Positions 41,421 through 52,511 of a DNA stretch of 64,000 nt are shown here, one piece after another. The notes under the pieces are model-generated. The model did no database searches. It was not told the DNA's origin and was given only the letters and a program-made list of their open reading frames with translations. The position numbers and the translations under genes were made by a program. Each line of letters opens with the position of its first letter. Position 1 is the first letter of the stretch. The DNA is from Marinobacter sp050379415 (GTDB lineage: Bacteria; Pseudomonadota; Gammaproteobacteria; Pseudomonadales; Oleiphilaceae): contig NZ_JBNRLS010000001.1 in assembly GCF_050379415.1 (NCBI RefSeq), positions 682,001 through 746,000 of the forward strand, given 5' to 3'.

Positions 41421-42764
41421 TTACCTGCTCGATTGCTCGACCACACCGGCCAGCTCTTCGACCACCCGGACAATGTCCGCCTCGACCTGGCCTTCAACCA
41501 TAACCCGGATCAAAGGCTCGGTGCCCGACGCCCGCAGCAGGACCCGACCGGCTTCGCCCAGCTCCGTTTCTGCCTGGCGCAAGGCGTCAACGATGTCGGC
41601 ACGGGACAGCGGGTCAAAACGCTCCGCCACCCGTACATTAATCATCTTCTGGGGCAGTTTGGTCATGCCCTGGCGCAGCTCGGCCAGGGTCTTGCCGGAC
41701 TTGTGGATAGCCAGCATCACCTGCAGGGCCGAGACAATGCCGTCGCCGGTGGTGGTGCAGTCCCGGATCACCATGTGACCGGAGCCTTCGCCGCCAAGCA
41801 CCCAATCATTCGCCACCAGCCGCTCCATCACGTAGCGGTCGCCCACTTTGGCACGTTCGAAGTCGATACCGGCGTCTTTCAACGCCAGCTCAACACCGAG
41901 ATTGGTCATCAGGGTACCGACCACCCCTCCTTTCAGCCTGCCCTCGGCATGGCGCTGGGAGGCAATGATGTACAGCAACTCATCGCCATCCACCTCCGAG
42001 CCATCGCGATCCACCATCAGCACCCGGTCACCGTCGCCGTCGAAGGCGATGCCCATATCGGCACCGTTCTCCACCACCGCGGCCTTGAGCGCATCCAGGT
42101 GGGTGGAGCCAACATTCAGGTTGATGTTCAGGCCATCGGGGTCAGCACCAATCACCGATACTTTTGCCCCCAACTCCCGGAACACCTTGGGGGCCACGTG
42201 GTAGGTGGCACCATGGGCGCAGTCCAGGACAATATGCAGGCCGTCCATGGTGAACTCGTTGGGCACCGTGCTCTTGCAGAACTCCACGTACCGGCCGGGC
42301 GCATCATCCACCCGTGACGCCTTGCCGAGTTCGGAGGGCTCGCAGACTTCCAGCGGGCGGTCCAGCCAGCGCTCGATTTCCGCCTCAAGGGCATCATCAA
42401 GCTTGGTGCCGGCGGACGAGAAGAACTTGATGCCGTTGTCGTGGTGCGGGTTGTGGGACGCACTGATCACGATACCGGCGGAGGCCCGAAAAGTGCGGGT
42501 AAGATAGGCAATGGCCGGGGTCGGCATCGGGCCCAGCAGCTTCACGTCAACACCCGCGGCAGACAACCCTGCTTCAAGCGCAGATTCAAACATGTAACCG
42601 GACAACCGGGTGTCCTTGCCGATCAGCACACTGTTGCGCTGACCATCTTTCTTGAACGCCTGGCCGGCAGCCCAACCCAGGCGCAGCATGAATTCCGGGG
42701 TAATCGGGAACTCACCGACCCGGCCACGAATACCGTCGGTACCAAAATATTTGCGATCGGACAT
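41421..42764 (-). CDS. glmM: Phosphoglucosamine mutase
   Basis: A 447-aa enzyme converting glucosamine-6-phosphate to glucosamine-1-phosphate for peptidoglycan and LPS precursors. It opens SDRKYFGTDGIRG. The phosphoserine loop is ISASHNPHHDNGIKFF (S103), the metal loop DGDGDR, and the C-terminal sugar/phosphate loop RASGTEPLIRVMVEG. The ATG overlaps the folP TGA by one base, so the two are translationally coupled. Confidence 0.97.
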   Translation of the reverse strand: MSDRKYFGTDGIRGRVGEFPITPEFMLRLGWAAGQAFKKDGQRNSVLIGKDTRLSGYMFESALEAGLSAAGVDVKLLGPMPTPAIAYLTRTFRASAGIVISASHNPHHDNGIKFFSSAGTKLDDALEAEIERWLDRPLEVCEPSELGKASRVDDAPGRYVEFCKSTVPNEFTMDGLHIVLDCAHGATYHVAPKVFRELGAKVSVIGADPDGLNINLNVGSTHLDALKAAVVENGADMGIAFDGDGDRVLMVDRDGSEVDGDELLYIIASQRHAEGRLKGGVVGTLMTNLGVELALKDAGIDFERAKVGDRYVMERLVANDWVLGGEGSGHMVIRDCTTTGDGIVSALQVMLAIHKSGKTLAELRQGMTKLPQKMINVRVAERFDPLSRADIVDALRQAETELGEAGRVLLRASGTEPLIRVMVEGQVEADIVRVVEELAGVVEQSSR

Positions 42765-43594
42765 CAACCCGCCTCCTTCATCGCCGCCACTACCCTGACG
42801 GCATCCACTGTTTCCCGGACATCGTGGACACGCACGATGCTGGCACCTTTCATGGCGGCTATTGTCGCGGCCGCAATGCTTGCGGGCAACCTTTCATCCA
42901 CCTCACGGCCGGTAATCTTGCCCAACATGGATTTGCGGGAGATACCAATCAGCAGGGGGTGCCCCAGGATGTGGAGCTGTTCCATGGAGGCGAGCAACTG
43001 CAGGTTGTGCTCCAGACTCTTGCCGAAACCAAAGCCTGGATCGAGGATGATATTCTCCGGGAGCACGCCGGCCTGCTCCGCCACCCGCATGCGCTCGGTC
43101 AGGAACGAACTGACCTCCCGGCGGACGTTGCGGTACTCCGGGCGGTCCTGCATGGTGTCCGGCTCGCCCTGGATGTGCATGATGCACACGGGAATACCGG
43201 CCGCAGCGGCTGCCTCCGCGGCACCACTACGCTGAAGCGCGCGGACGTCGTTGATCAGTCCGGCCCCCAACCGTGCAGTCTCGGCCATCACTTCGGGGGA
43301 ACTGGTATCCACGGAGATCACCGTATCCAGCTCCCCAGCGATCGCCTCCACCACCGGGCAGACCCGGTCCAGCTCTTCCTGCACAGACACCGGTGCCGCG
43401 CCTGGCCGGGTGGACTCACCACCAACATCAATGAAAGTCGCGCCATCGGCGACCATTTGCCGGGCCCGCACCAGGGCCGCGTCCCGGGAGTTGAATTTTC
43501 CACCGTCGGAGAAGGAATCCGGGGTAACGTTGAGGATTCCCATGACATGACAACGGGACATGTCCAACACCCGTCCGGCAAAGTTCATTTCCAT
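42764..43594 (-). CDS. folP: Dihydropteroate synthase
   Basis: A 276-aa TIM-barrel enzyme joining para-aminobenzoate to the pterin pyrophosphate in folate synthesis, the sulfonamide target. Motifs are GILNVTPDSFSDGG, DVGGESTRPGA, ISVDTSSPEV, INDV, ILDPGFGFGKS, GISRKSMLG and VRVHDV. The ATG at 43594 has AAAGG about 7 nt upstream. It lies between ftsH and glmM, the standard order, but a strong terminator after ftsH means it may depend on read-through or its own promoter. Confidence 0.97.
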   Translation of the reverse strand: MEMNFAGRVLDMSRCHVMGILNVTPDSFSDGGKFNSRDAALVRARQMVADGATFIDVGGESTRPGAAPVSVQEELDRVCPVVEAIAGELDTVISVDTSSPEVMAETARLGAGLINDVRALQRSGAAEAAAAAGIPVCIMHIQGEPDTMQDRPEYRNVRREVSSFLTERMRVAEQAGVLPENIILDPGFGFGKSLEHNLQLLASMEQLHILGHPLLIGISRKSMLGKITGREVDERLPASIAAATIAAMKGASIVRVHDVRETVDAVRVVAAMKEAG

Positions 43595-43628
43595 AGCAAA
43601 CCTTTTCTGAAAAACATTCAGCGGTACC

Positions 43629-43660
43629 AAAAACAAACGCCGCCCGGAGTCCGGGCGGCG
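43629..43660 (-). terminator. Terminator after ftsH
   Basis: Minus strand: an 11-bp perfect stem CGCCGCCCGGA/TCCGGGCGGCG with a single-base centre, followed by TTTGTTTTT. Confidence 0.88.
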
Positions 43661-43695
43661 CATTCAATCGACCTGTTTGTTGGTCTGGGAGCGGG

Positions 43696-45630
43696 TCAGT
43701 GCTCTCCGGCCGGCCGACCTACGCCAGGCTGGCGGCCATCATCGGAACCCTTCGGCTCCGGAGCCTTTTCCGGCTCGCCGGCCTGCACACCACCGGCCGG
43801 GCCACTGCCACCCCAACCCTTGGGCGGACGCGGCTCACGACCTTCCATGATGTCGTCGATCTGGTAGCGATCGATGGTTTCGTACTTCATCAATGCTTCG
43901 GCCATCAGGTCCAGCTTATCCCGGTTGTCGATCAGGATCTGCTTGGCGGTCTCGTAGCAGGTGTCGATAATGTTACGAACCTCCTCGTCGATCCGCTGGG
44001 CGGTTTCCGGCGAGTAAACCGTCTGTGACTGGCCAGCTGAACGACCCAGGAACGGCTCTTCGCTGTCGGTATCGTACTGCAGAGGACCCAGCTTCTCGGA
44101 CAGGCCCCAACGAGTCACCATGTTCCGGGCAAGACTGGTGGCACGCTCGATGTCGTTGGAGGCACCGGTGGTGACACCATCGAAGCCTAGGGTCAGCTCT
44201 TCCGCGATACGGCCACCGAACAGACTGCAAATGGAGCTGATCAGGAAGCGCTTGCTGTGACTGTATTTGTCTTCTTCCGGCAGGAACATGGTCACACCCA
44301 GGGCACGGCCGCGGGGGATGATGCTCACCTTGTATACGGGATCGTGTTCGGGCATGAGACGGCCAACGATGGCGTGGCCTGACTCGTGGTAAGCGGTGTT
44401 CCGCTTTTCCTTCTCGCTCATGACCATGGACTTGCGCTCGGCGCCCATCATGATCTTGTCCTTGGCGAGTTCGAACTCTTCCATGGACACCAGACGCTGA
44501 TTGCGGCGTGCGGCAAACAGGGCCGCCTCGTTCACCAGGTTGGCCAGATCCGCACCGGAGAATCCGGGTGTACCACGGGCAATCAGGACCGGCTCCACGC
44601 CGTCTGCCAGAGGTACCTTTTTCATGTGCACTTTCAGGATCTGCTCACGACCAATGATGTCCGGCAGACCAACCACGACCTGACGGTCGAAACGACCTGG
44701 ACGCAGCAGGGCCGGGTCCAGAACATCCGGACGGTTGGTAGCGGCGATTACGATAACGCCCTCGTTACCTTCAAAGCCGTCCATCTCGACCAGCAACTGG
44801 TTCAGGGTCTGCTCACGCTCGTCGTGACCACCACCCATGCCGGCGCCACGATGACGACCGACCGCATCGATCTCGTCGATGAAGATGATGCACGGACTCT
44901 GCTTCTTGGCCTGCTCGAACATGTCACGGACACGGGACGCACCCACACCCACGAACATTTCCACGAAGTCGGAACCGGAAATCGAGAAGAACGGCACCTT
45001 GGCCTCGCCGGCAATCGCCTTGGCGAGCAGAGTCTTACCGGTACCCGGCTGACCGACCATCAGCACACCCTTGGGAATGCTGCCGCCCAGACGCTGGAAC
45101 TTGCTGGGATCCCGCAGGAAGTCCACCAGTTCCTTCACATCTTCCTTCGCTTCATCGACACCGGCGACGTCCGCGAAGGTGGTCTTGATCTGGTCTTCAC
45201 TCATCAGGCGCGCCTTGCTCTTGCCGAACGACATGGGGCCTTTGCCGCCACCGCCGCCCTGCATCTGGCGCATAAAGAAGACGAATAGAGCGATTATGAT
45301 CAGTATCGGGAACGCTGCCACCAGCAGCTGTGTCCACAGGCTCTGGCGCTCAGGCTCCTTACCGATCACCTCGACGTTGTTCGCCAGCAGGTCGTCCATC
45401 AACTTGTTATCCGACACCTGGGGCCGGATCGTCTGGAACTGGGAACCGTCGCCGCGGGTACCCTGGATTTCCAGACCGTCAATGGTCACCCGCTGAACCT
45501 GGCCCTGCTGGACCATCTCCACGAACTGGGAATAGTTGACTTGTTGGCCGGTGGTGGTGGGAGAGAAATTCTGAAACACCATCAGCAGCACGGCGGCTAT
45601 TATCAGCCAGAGAACCAGATTTTTTGCCAT
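43696..45630 (-). CDS. ftsH: ATP-dependent zinc metalloprotease FtsH
   Basis: A 644-aa membrane AAA+ protease that degrades misassembled membrane proteins and short-lived regulators such as sigma-32 and LpxC. Two transmembrane helices (about 4-22 and 101-120) flank a periplasmic domain. Walker A GQPGTGKT is at 193-200; Walker B FIDEIDAVG and the arginine-finger region follow. The zinc site HESGH is at 415-419. The ATG at 45630 matches the family start MAKNLVLW; a TTG 9 nt earlier is ignored. rlmE lies upstream, with a REP palindrome between. Confidence 0.98.
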   Translation of the reverse strand: MAKNLVLWLIIAAVLLMVFQNFSPTTTGQQVNYSQFVEMVQQGQVQRVTIDGLEIQGTRGDGSQFQTIRPQVSDNKLMDDLLANNVEVIGKEPERQSLWTQLLVAAFPILIIIALFVFFMRQMQGGGGGKGPMSFGKSKARLMSEDQIKTTFADVAGVDEAKEDVKELVDFLRDPSKFQRLGGSIPKGVLMVGQPGTGKTLLAKAIAGEAKVPFFSISGSDFVEMFVGVGASRVRDMFEQAKKQSPCIIFIDEIDAVGRHRGAGMGGGHDEREQTLNQLLVEMDGFEGNEGVIVIAATNRPDVLDPALLRPGRFDRQVVVGLPDIIGREQILKVHMKKVPLADGVEPVLIARGTPGFSGADLANLVNEAALFAARRNQRLVSMEEFELAKDKIMMGAERKSMVMSEKEKRNTAYHESGHAIVGRLMPEHDPVYKVSIIPRGRALGVTMFLPEEDKYSHSKRFLISSICSLFGGRIAEELTLGFDGVTTGASNDIERATSLARNMVTRWGLSEKLGPLQYDTDSEEPFLGRSAGQSQTVYSPETAQRIDEEVRNIIDTCYETAKQILIDNRDKLDLMAEALMKYETIDRYQIDDIMEGREPRPPKGWGGSGPAGGVQAGEPEKAPEPKGSDDGRQPGVGRPAGEH

Positions 45631-45769
45631 ATCGTTCAAGGATCATCACCTGTGAATTGAAGGAAGCCCGATCAAAGACAACCTTTTCCGACACCTTACA
45701 CCAATTGTACGCTCGTCCACCAGAAACGGCCCATCCGTAGCGGCCGCAGAGAAGGCGGAATCTGAAAAC

Positions 45770-45799
45770 GGGGTCAGATGAACGCTTTCATCTGACCCC
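45770..45799. repeat. 30-bp REP-like palindrome (ATGAA type)
   Basis: GGGGTCAGATGAACG with the family right half. A single copy between the codirectional rlmE and ftsH genes. Confidence 0.9.
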
Positions 45800-45820
45800 A
45801 ACTTCAACTCTGACTCCACG

Positions 45821-46441
45821 CTAACCCTTGAAGCCCTTTCCCACCAGGTAGATCTCTCTCGACCTCGCCCGGGAAGAGTCCGGTTTCCGGCTTACAACGG
45901 TCTTGAAGCTGTCACGCATGTCAGCCAGCAATGCATCAAAGCCTTCACCCTGAAACACCTTGGCAACAAACACGCCTCCGGGCCGCAGTACCTGCCGGGC
46001 CATATCCAGGGCCAGTTCTACCAGCCCCATCGCCCGCGGAATATCTACCGCAGCCATACCACTCATATTGGGTGCCATATCCGAAATTACAACATCCGCC
46101 TGACGGTCACCCAGCAATTCCAGCAGCCTTTCGAAGACTTCATCCTCGGTAAAATCGCCCTGGACAAAATCCACACCGGCTATCGGATCCATGGGCAGGA
46201 TGTCGCTGGCGATCACCACCCCCTTATCCCCCACGCGCTCCACGGCCACCTGGGACCAGCCGCCAGGCGCGGCACCGAGATCCACAACCAGCTGGCCCGG
46301 CCGAAACAGCTTGTCCTTCTTGTCCAGCTCAACGAGTTTGTAGCTGGCGCGGGAGCGATACCCTTCTTCCTGCGACTTTCTGACCCAAACGTCGTCGAAA
46401 TGTTCCTTGAGCCAGCGATCGCTGGACTTGGACCGAGCCAA
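45821..46441 (-). CDS. rlmE: 23S rRNA (uridine-2552-2'-O)-methyltransferase RlmE
   Basis: A 206-aa SAM-dependent methyltransferase (RrmJ/FtsJ) acting on U2552 of the ribosomal A-loop. It begins ARSKSSDRWLKEHFDDVWVRKSQEEGYRSRASYKL and has the SAM motif VVDLGAAPGGWSQV. The catalytic K-D-K-E set lies in RASYKL, SDMAPN, VAKVFQ and SREIYL. The start is the TTG at 46441, with GGAGG 5 nt upstream; a longer ATG reading adds an unrelated leader. It is divergent from yhbY. Confidence 0.94.
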   Translation of the reverse strand: MARSKSSDRWLKEHFDDVWVRKSQEEGYRSRASYKLVELDKKDKLFRPGQLVVDLGAAPGGWSQVAVERVGDKGVVIASDILPMDPIAGVDFVQGDFTEDEVFERLLELLGDRQADVVISDMAPNMSGMAAVDIPRAMGLVELALDMARQVLRPGGVFVAKVFQGEGFDALLADMRDSFKTVVSRKPDSSRARSREIYLVGKGFKG

Positions 46442-46608
46442 ACCTACCTCCAAAATCTTTCTGGTACAGACCGCCTGTGGCCACCGTCGATACGGGTTAA
46501 CAAGCATTTGCGGGGCCGAACGATCTGTTACAATCCGCAGATTATACGATTATGCCAGCGAATACGCCGCTGACCTTTTGTTAATTGCACCTATAAAGAG
46601 ATTACATC

Positions 46609-46920
46609 ATGAGTCTTTCACCGGAACAGCGCCGGGAATACCGGGCCATCGCCCACAACCTGAAACCCGTGATCATCGTGGGAGACAAGGGCCTGTCCGA
46701 AGGACTCCAGGAAGAACTGGAGCGCGCACTGAACGATCACGAACTGATCAAGATCAAGGTTGCCAGCCAGGACCGTGAAGCCCGCCAGGAAGCCATTACT
46801 GCCCTGTGTGAAGCATCGGGGGCCGAGGTGGTGCAGACCATCGGCAAGATTGCTGTCCTGCTGCGCCGGGCCAGGAAGCCGAACCCGAAGCTGTCCAACC
46901 TGCTTCGGCACAAGCACTGA
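46609..46920 (+). CDS. yhbY: YhbY-family RNA-binding protein (CRM domain)
   Basis: A 103-aa single-CRM-domain protein linked to 50S assembly. It shows LSPEQRREYRAIAHNLKPVIIVGDKGLSEGL, the ALNDHELIKIKV strand and a C-terminal IGKIAVLLRRARKPNP. It lies divergent from rlmE and convergent with greA, as in E. coli, and is followed by a terminator and two REP palindromes. Confidence 0.95.
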   Translation: MSLSPEQRREYRAIAHNLKPVIIVGDKGLSEGLQEELERALNDHELIKIKVASQDREARQEAITALCEASGAEVVQTIGKIAVLLRRARKPNPKLSNLLRHKH

Positions 46921-46935
46921 GCAAAGCTCAAAAGA

Positions 46936-46970
46936 AAAGCCGGCTGCGGGGGACCGTAACCGGCTTTTTT
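46936..46970 (+). terminator. Terminator of yhbY
   Basis: AAAGCCGG and CCGGCTTT pair around an imperfect GC-rich inner stem, then TTTTTT. Confidence 0.88.
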
Positions 46971-46994
46971 GTGCCTGGGGTCTGGGGTGAAGAT

Positions 46995-47024
46995 GGGGTC
47001 AGATGAACGTTTTCATCTGACCCC
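46995..47024. repeat. 30-bp REP-like palindrome (ATGAA type)
   Basis: First of a pair between the convergent yhbY and greA genes. Confidence 0.9.
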
Positions 47025-47061
47025 GGAGTTAGGCTGACCCCCAGGCTCGGGCACTGATGTT

Positions 47062-47091
47062 GGGGTCAGATGAAAGCTTTCATCTGACCCC
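47062..47091. repeat. 30-bp REP-like palindrome (ATGAA type), perfect copy
   Basis: GGGGTCAGATGAAAG followed by its exact reverse complement, 67 bp after its partner and 20 bp from the greA stop. Confidence 0.92.
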
Positions 47092-47111
47092 GTTTTCACT
47101 CACTCACACCC

Positions 47112-47591
47112 TCAGATGTACTCCACCTCGGTAATCTCGTACTCCACGGTGCCGGACGGCACGCGGATCGCGACTACATCGCCTTCGTCCTTACCCACCA
47201 GGGCGCGGGCGATCGGGGAGGAGATGGAGAGCTTGCCCTGCTTGATATCGGCTTCGTCCTCGCCGACGATCTGGTAGGTCACTTCCTCATCGGTATCCAC
47301 GTTTACCAGGTGCACGGTGGTGCCGAAGATGACCTTGCCGGTGTTCTCCATGGTGGTGACGTCAATCACCTGGGCAGCGGAGAGCTTGCCTTCGATTTCC
47401 TGAATCCGACCCTCGATGAAGCCCTGCTGCTCACGGGCAGCATGGTACTCGGCGTTTTCCTTGAGATCGCCGTGCTCACGGGCTTCAGCAATCGCCGCGA
47501 TCACCTGCGGACGATCTTCGGACTTCAGCTTCTTAAGCTCCTCGCGGAGGCGGGCTTCACCCGCCTTGGTCATGGGTACTCTGTCAGCCAT
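47112..47591 (-). CDS. greA: Transcription elongation factor GreA
   Basis: A 159-aa factor that rescues backtracked RNA polymerase by stimulating transcript cleavage. The N-terminal coiled coil carries the acidic tip REHGDLKENAEYHAAREQQ, and the C-terminal FKBP-like domain ends GTVEYEITEVEYI. The ATG at 47591 starts 4 bp after the carB stop, so it is the last gene of carA-carB-greA. The longer open frame into carB is not used. Confidence 0.97.
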   Translation of the reverse strand: MADRVPMTKAGEARLREELKKLKSEDRPQVIAAIAEAREHGDLKENAEYHAAREQQGFIEGRIQEIEGKLSAAQVIDVTTMENTGKVIFGTTVHLVNVDTDEEVTYQIVGEDEADIKQGKLSISSPIARALVGKDEGDVVAIRVPSGTVEYEITEVEYI

Positions 47592-47595
47592 AGTC

Positions 47596-50814
<3,219 letters not shown>

Positions 50815-50895
50815 GTCTTGGTAAACCTGTCAGCAACTTTTGAATTCTTGCAGCGCAAAACGCGGCACCTGTGAGCTTTCCGGGGCGATCCGCAC

Positions 50896-52026
50896 TCAGG
50901 CGGATCGCGTTTCCATCAGGCGGATAAACTCGTCAAACAGGGGCGCCACGTCGTGGGGACCGGGGCTGGCTTCCGGGTGACCCTGGAAGCTGTAAGCCGG
51001 CTTGTCGGTCCGGCGGATGCCCTGCAGCGTGCCGTCAAACAAGGACTTGTGAGTTGCCTCAACGTTTGCGGGCAATGTTGCCTCGTCCACGGCAAAGCCG
51101 TGATTCTGGCTGGTGATCATCACGGTGCCCTTGGCGATGTCCTGCACCGGATGGTTGGCGCCGTGGTGGCCATGGCCCATTTTCATGGTCTTGGCGCCAC
51201 TGGCCAGGGCCAGCAACTGGTGGCCGAGGCAGATGCCGAATACCGGGATTTCGGTTTCCAGCACTTCCTGGATAGCCGTGATGGCATAGTCACAGGGCTC
51301 GGGGTCGCCGGGGCCGTTGGACAGGAAGATGCCGTCCGGATTCATGGCCAGCACTTCCGAAGCAGGAGTCTGGGCCGGAACAACAGTGATGTCGCAACCA
51401 CGGGCGGCCAGCATGCGCAGAATGTTGAGCTTGACGCCGTAATCCCAGGCGACCACCTTGAATTTCGCCTCGGCGCGCTCACCATAACCGGAGCCCAAGG
51501 TCCACTCGGTCTGGCTCCATTGCCAGGTCTTGTCACAGGTGACTTCCTTGGCCAGGTCCATGCCCTTGAGTCCCGGGAACGCCTTGGCCAGCTCCAGGGC
51601 GCGCTCGGCGGTGGCATTTTCGCCGGCGACGATGGCGCCGTTCTGGGAGCCCTTGTCCCGTAGTATTCGGGTCAGGCGGCGGGTGTCGATGTCGGCAATT
51701 CCAACAACGTTGTTGCTTCGCAGGTAGTCCTGGAGGCTACCCTGGCTGCGCCAGTTGCTGGCCAGCAGGGGCAGGTCGCGGATGATCAGGCCGGCGGCCT
51801 GGATGCGGTCGGATTCGATATCCTCTTCGTTGACACCGGTGTTGCCGATGTGCGGATACGTCAGTGTGACGATCTGGCGAGAGTAGGACGGATCGGTCAG
51901 GATTTCCTGGTAGCCGGTCATGGCGGTGTTGAATACCACCTCGCCGCTGGTTTCTCCGTCAGCGCCCATGGCGGTGCCGTAGAAGAGGCTTCCGTCTGCG
52001 AGTGCAAGGATTGCTGGTGTGCTCAA
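50896..52026 (-). CDS. carA: Carbamoyl-phosphate synthase, small (glutaminase) subunit
   Basis: A 376-aa glutamine amidotransferase subunit supplying ammonia to CarB. The N-terminal domain begins STPAILALADGSLFYG. The class I glutaminase domain has the nucleophile in FGICLGHQLLALA, GHHGANHPV and the triad segment YSFQGHPEASPGPHD. The most likely start is TTG at 52026 with GAGGA 8 nt upstream, matching the usual family N terminus; the in-frame ATG at 52041 has no ribosome site and overlaps the stop of a leader ORF. A promoter, short ORF and terminator upstream suggest attenuation. Confidence 0.95.
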   Translation of the reverse strand: MSTPAILALADGSLFYGTAMGADGETSGEVVFNTAMTGYQEILTDPSYSRQIVTLTYPHIGNTGVNEEDIESDRIQAAGLIIRDLPLLASNWRSQGSLQDYLRSNNVVGIADIDTRRLTRILRDKGSQNGAIVAGENATAERALELAKAFPGLKGMDLAKEVTCDKTWQWSQTEWTLGSGYGERAEAKFKVVAWDYGVKLNILRMLAARGCDITVVPAQTPASEVLAMNPDGIFLSNGPGDPEPCDYAITAIQEVLETEIPVFGICLGHQLLALASGAKTMKMGHGHHGANHPVQDIAKGTVMITSQNHGFAVDEATLPANVEATHKSLFDGTLQGIRRTDKPAYSFQGHPEASPGPHDVAPLFDEFIRLMETRSA

Positions 52027-52037
52027 GGCTTGTATCC

Positions 52038-52136
52038 TCATCGAGTGGCGGATAAGTTCGTCACGAACAGGAACGCAAGCGCAAATTCAGGTCGCAAAAA
52101 AGCGAGAGGGAGTAGAGACTCCGTCCCGCTTTTCAT
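52038..52136 (-). CDS. Possible 32-aa leader peptide of carAB
   Basis: An ORF starting with ATG at 52136 (MKSGTESLLPLAFLRPEF and on) runs through the terminator hairpin at 52096-52129 and stops at TGA 52038, just before the carA start. Four leucines lie within its first 14 residues and an arginine follows the hairpin. The ribosome site is weak (AGAG). It may couple translation to termination. Unproven. Confidence 0.35.
   Translation of the reverse strand: MKSGTESLLPLAFLRPEFALAFLFVTNLSATR
52096..52133 (-). terminator. Terminator/attenuator in the carA leader
   Basis: Minus-strand stem GCGGGACGGAGT/ACTCCCTCTCGC (10 of 12 pairs) around CTCT, then TTTTTT. It lies about 50 nt downstream of the predicted carA transcription start and about 70 nt before the carA start codon. 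Confidence 0.8.
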
Positions 52137-52186
52137 AAAACTCTTTTAGCTTCTCAAAGCTACGCTTGGTGCAGTTAAATCGCCTT

Positions 52187-52215
52187 ATTGTAGGAAATTT
52201 GGCGCTTTCTGTCCA
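52187..52215 (-). promoter_or_regulatory. Sigma-70 promoter of carAB
   Basis: Minus strand TGGACA (52215-52210) and TACAAT (52192-52187), 17 bp apart, each one base from consensus. The leader to carA is about 155 nt and contains a hairpin (TAGCTT/AAGCTA), the short ORF and the terminator. Confidence 0.82.
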
Positions 52216-52295
52216 CGGGAAATGTCCCTCCTCCGTGTTTGGACGGAGCACCGGGCAAGAGCTTTACCGGTAATCCGGCAGGCGCTTGAAGCCAT

Positions 52296-52452
52296 CCTTC
52301 CGGGAACCGCTACAAGCACCCCTCCGGGGTCCAGCCAGCAATCACAGATTGCTGTCGTTCGGCTGTCGCATGAAGCTTCGCTTCATAAACGCTCGGCCTC
52401 ACCCATGTGCGCTTGTTTCAGGCCATCCTTGGCCTTCAACATTCCCGGAAGG
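52296..52452 (+). repeat. Structured inverted-repeat element, copy 3, with an 83-nt insertion
   Basis: Inverted arms CCTTCCGGGAA (52296-52306) and TTCCCGGAAGG (52442-52452) enclose the same core as copies 1 and 2, but 83 nt (52320-52402) replace two bases in the loop of the first internal hairpin. The insert carries three small hairpins: ACCCC/GGGGT, CAGCAATC/GATTGCTG and ATGAAG/CTTCAT. The arms are shorter than the 29 nt of the other copies. It lies 59 nt after the dapB stop. Confidence 0.8.
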
Positions 52453-52511
52453 AAGATCTCAACCCCCTGCCTCCGAGACAGCCCGCATAGCCAGCCGCAC
52501 GGGGATAAGCA

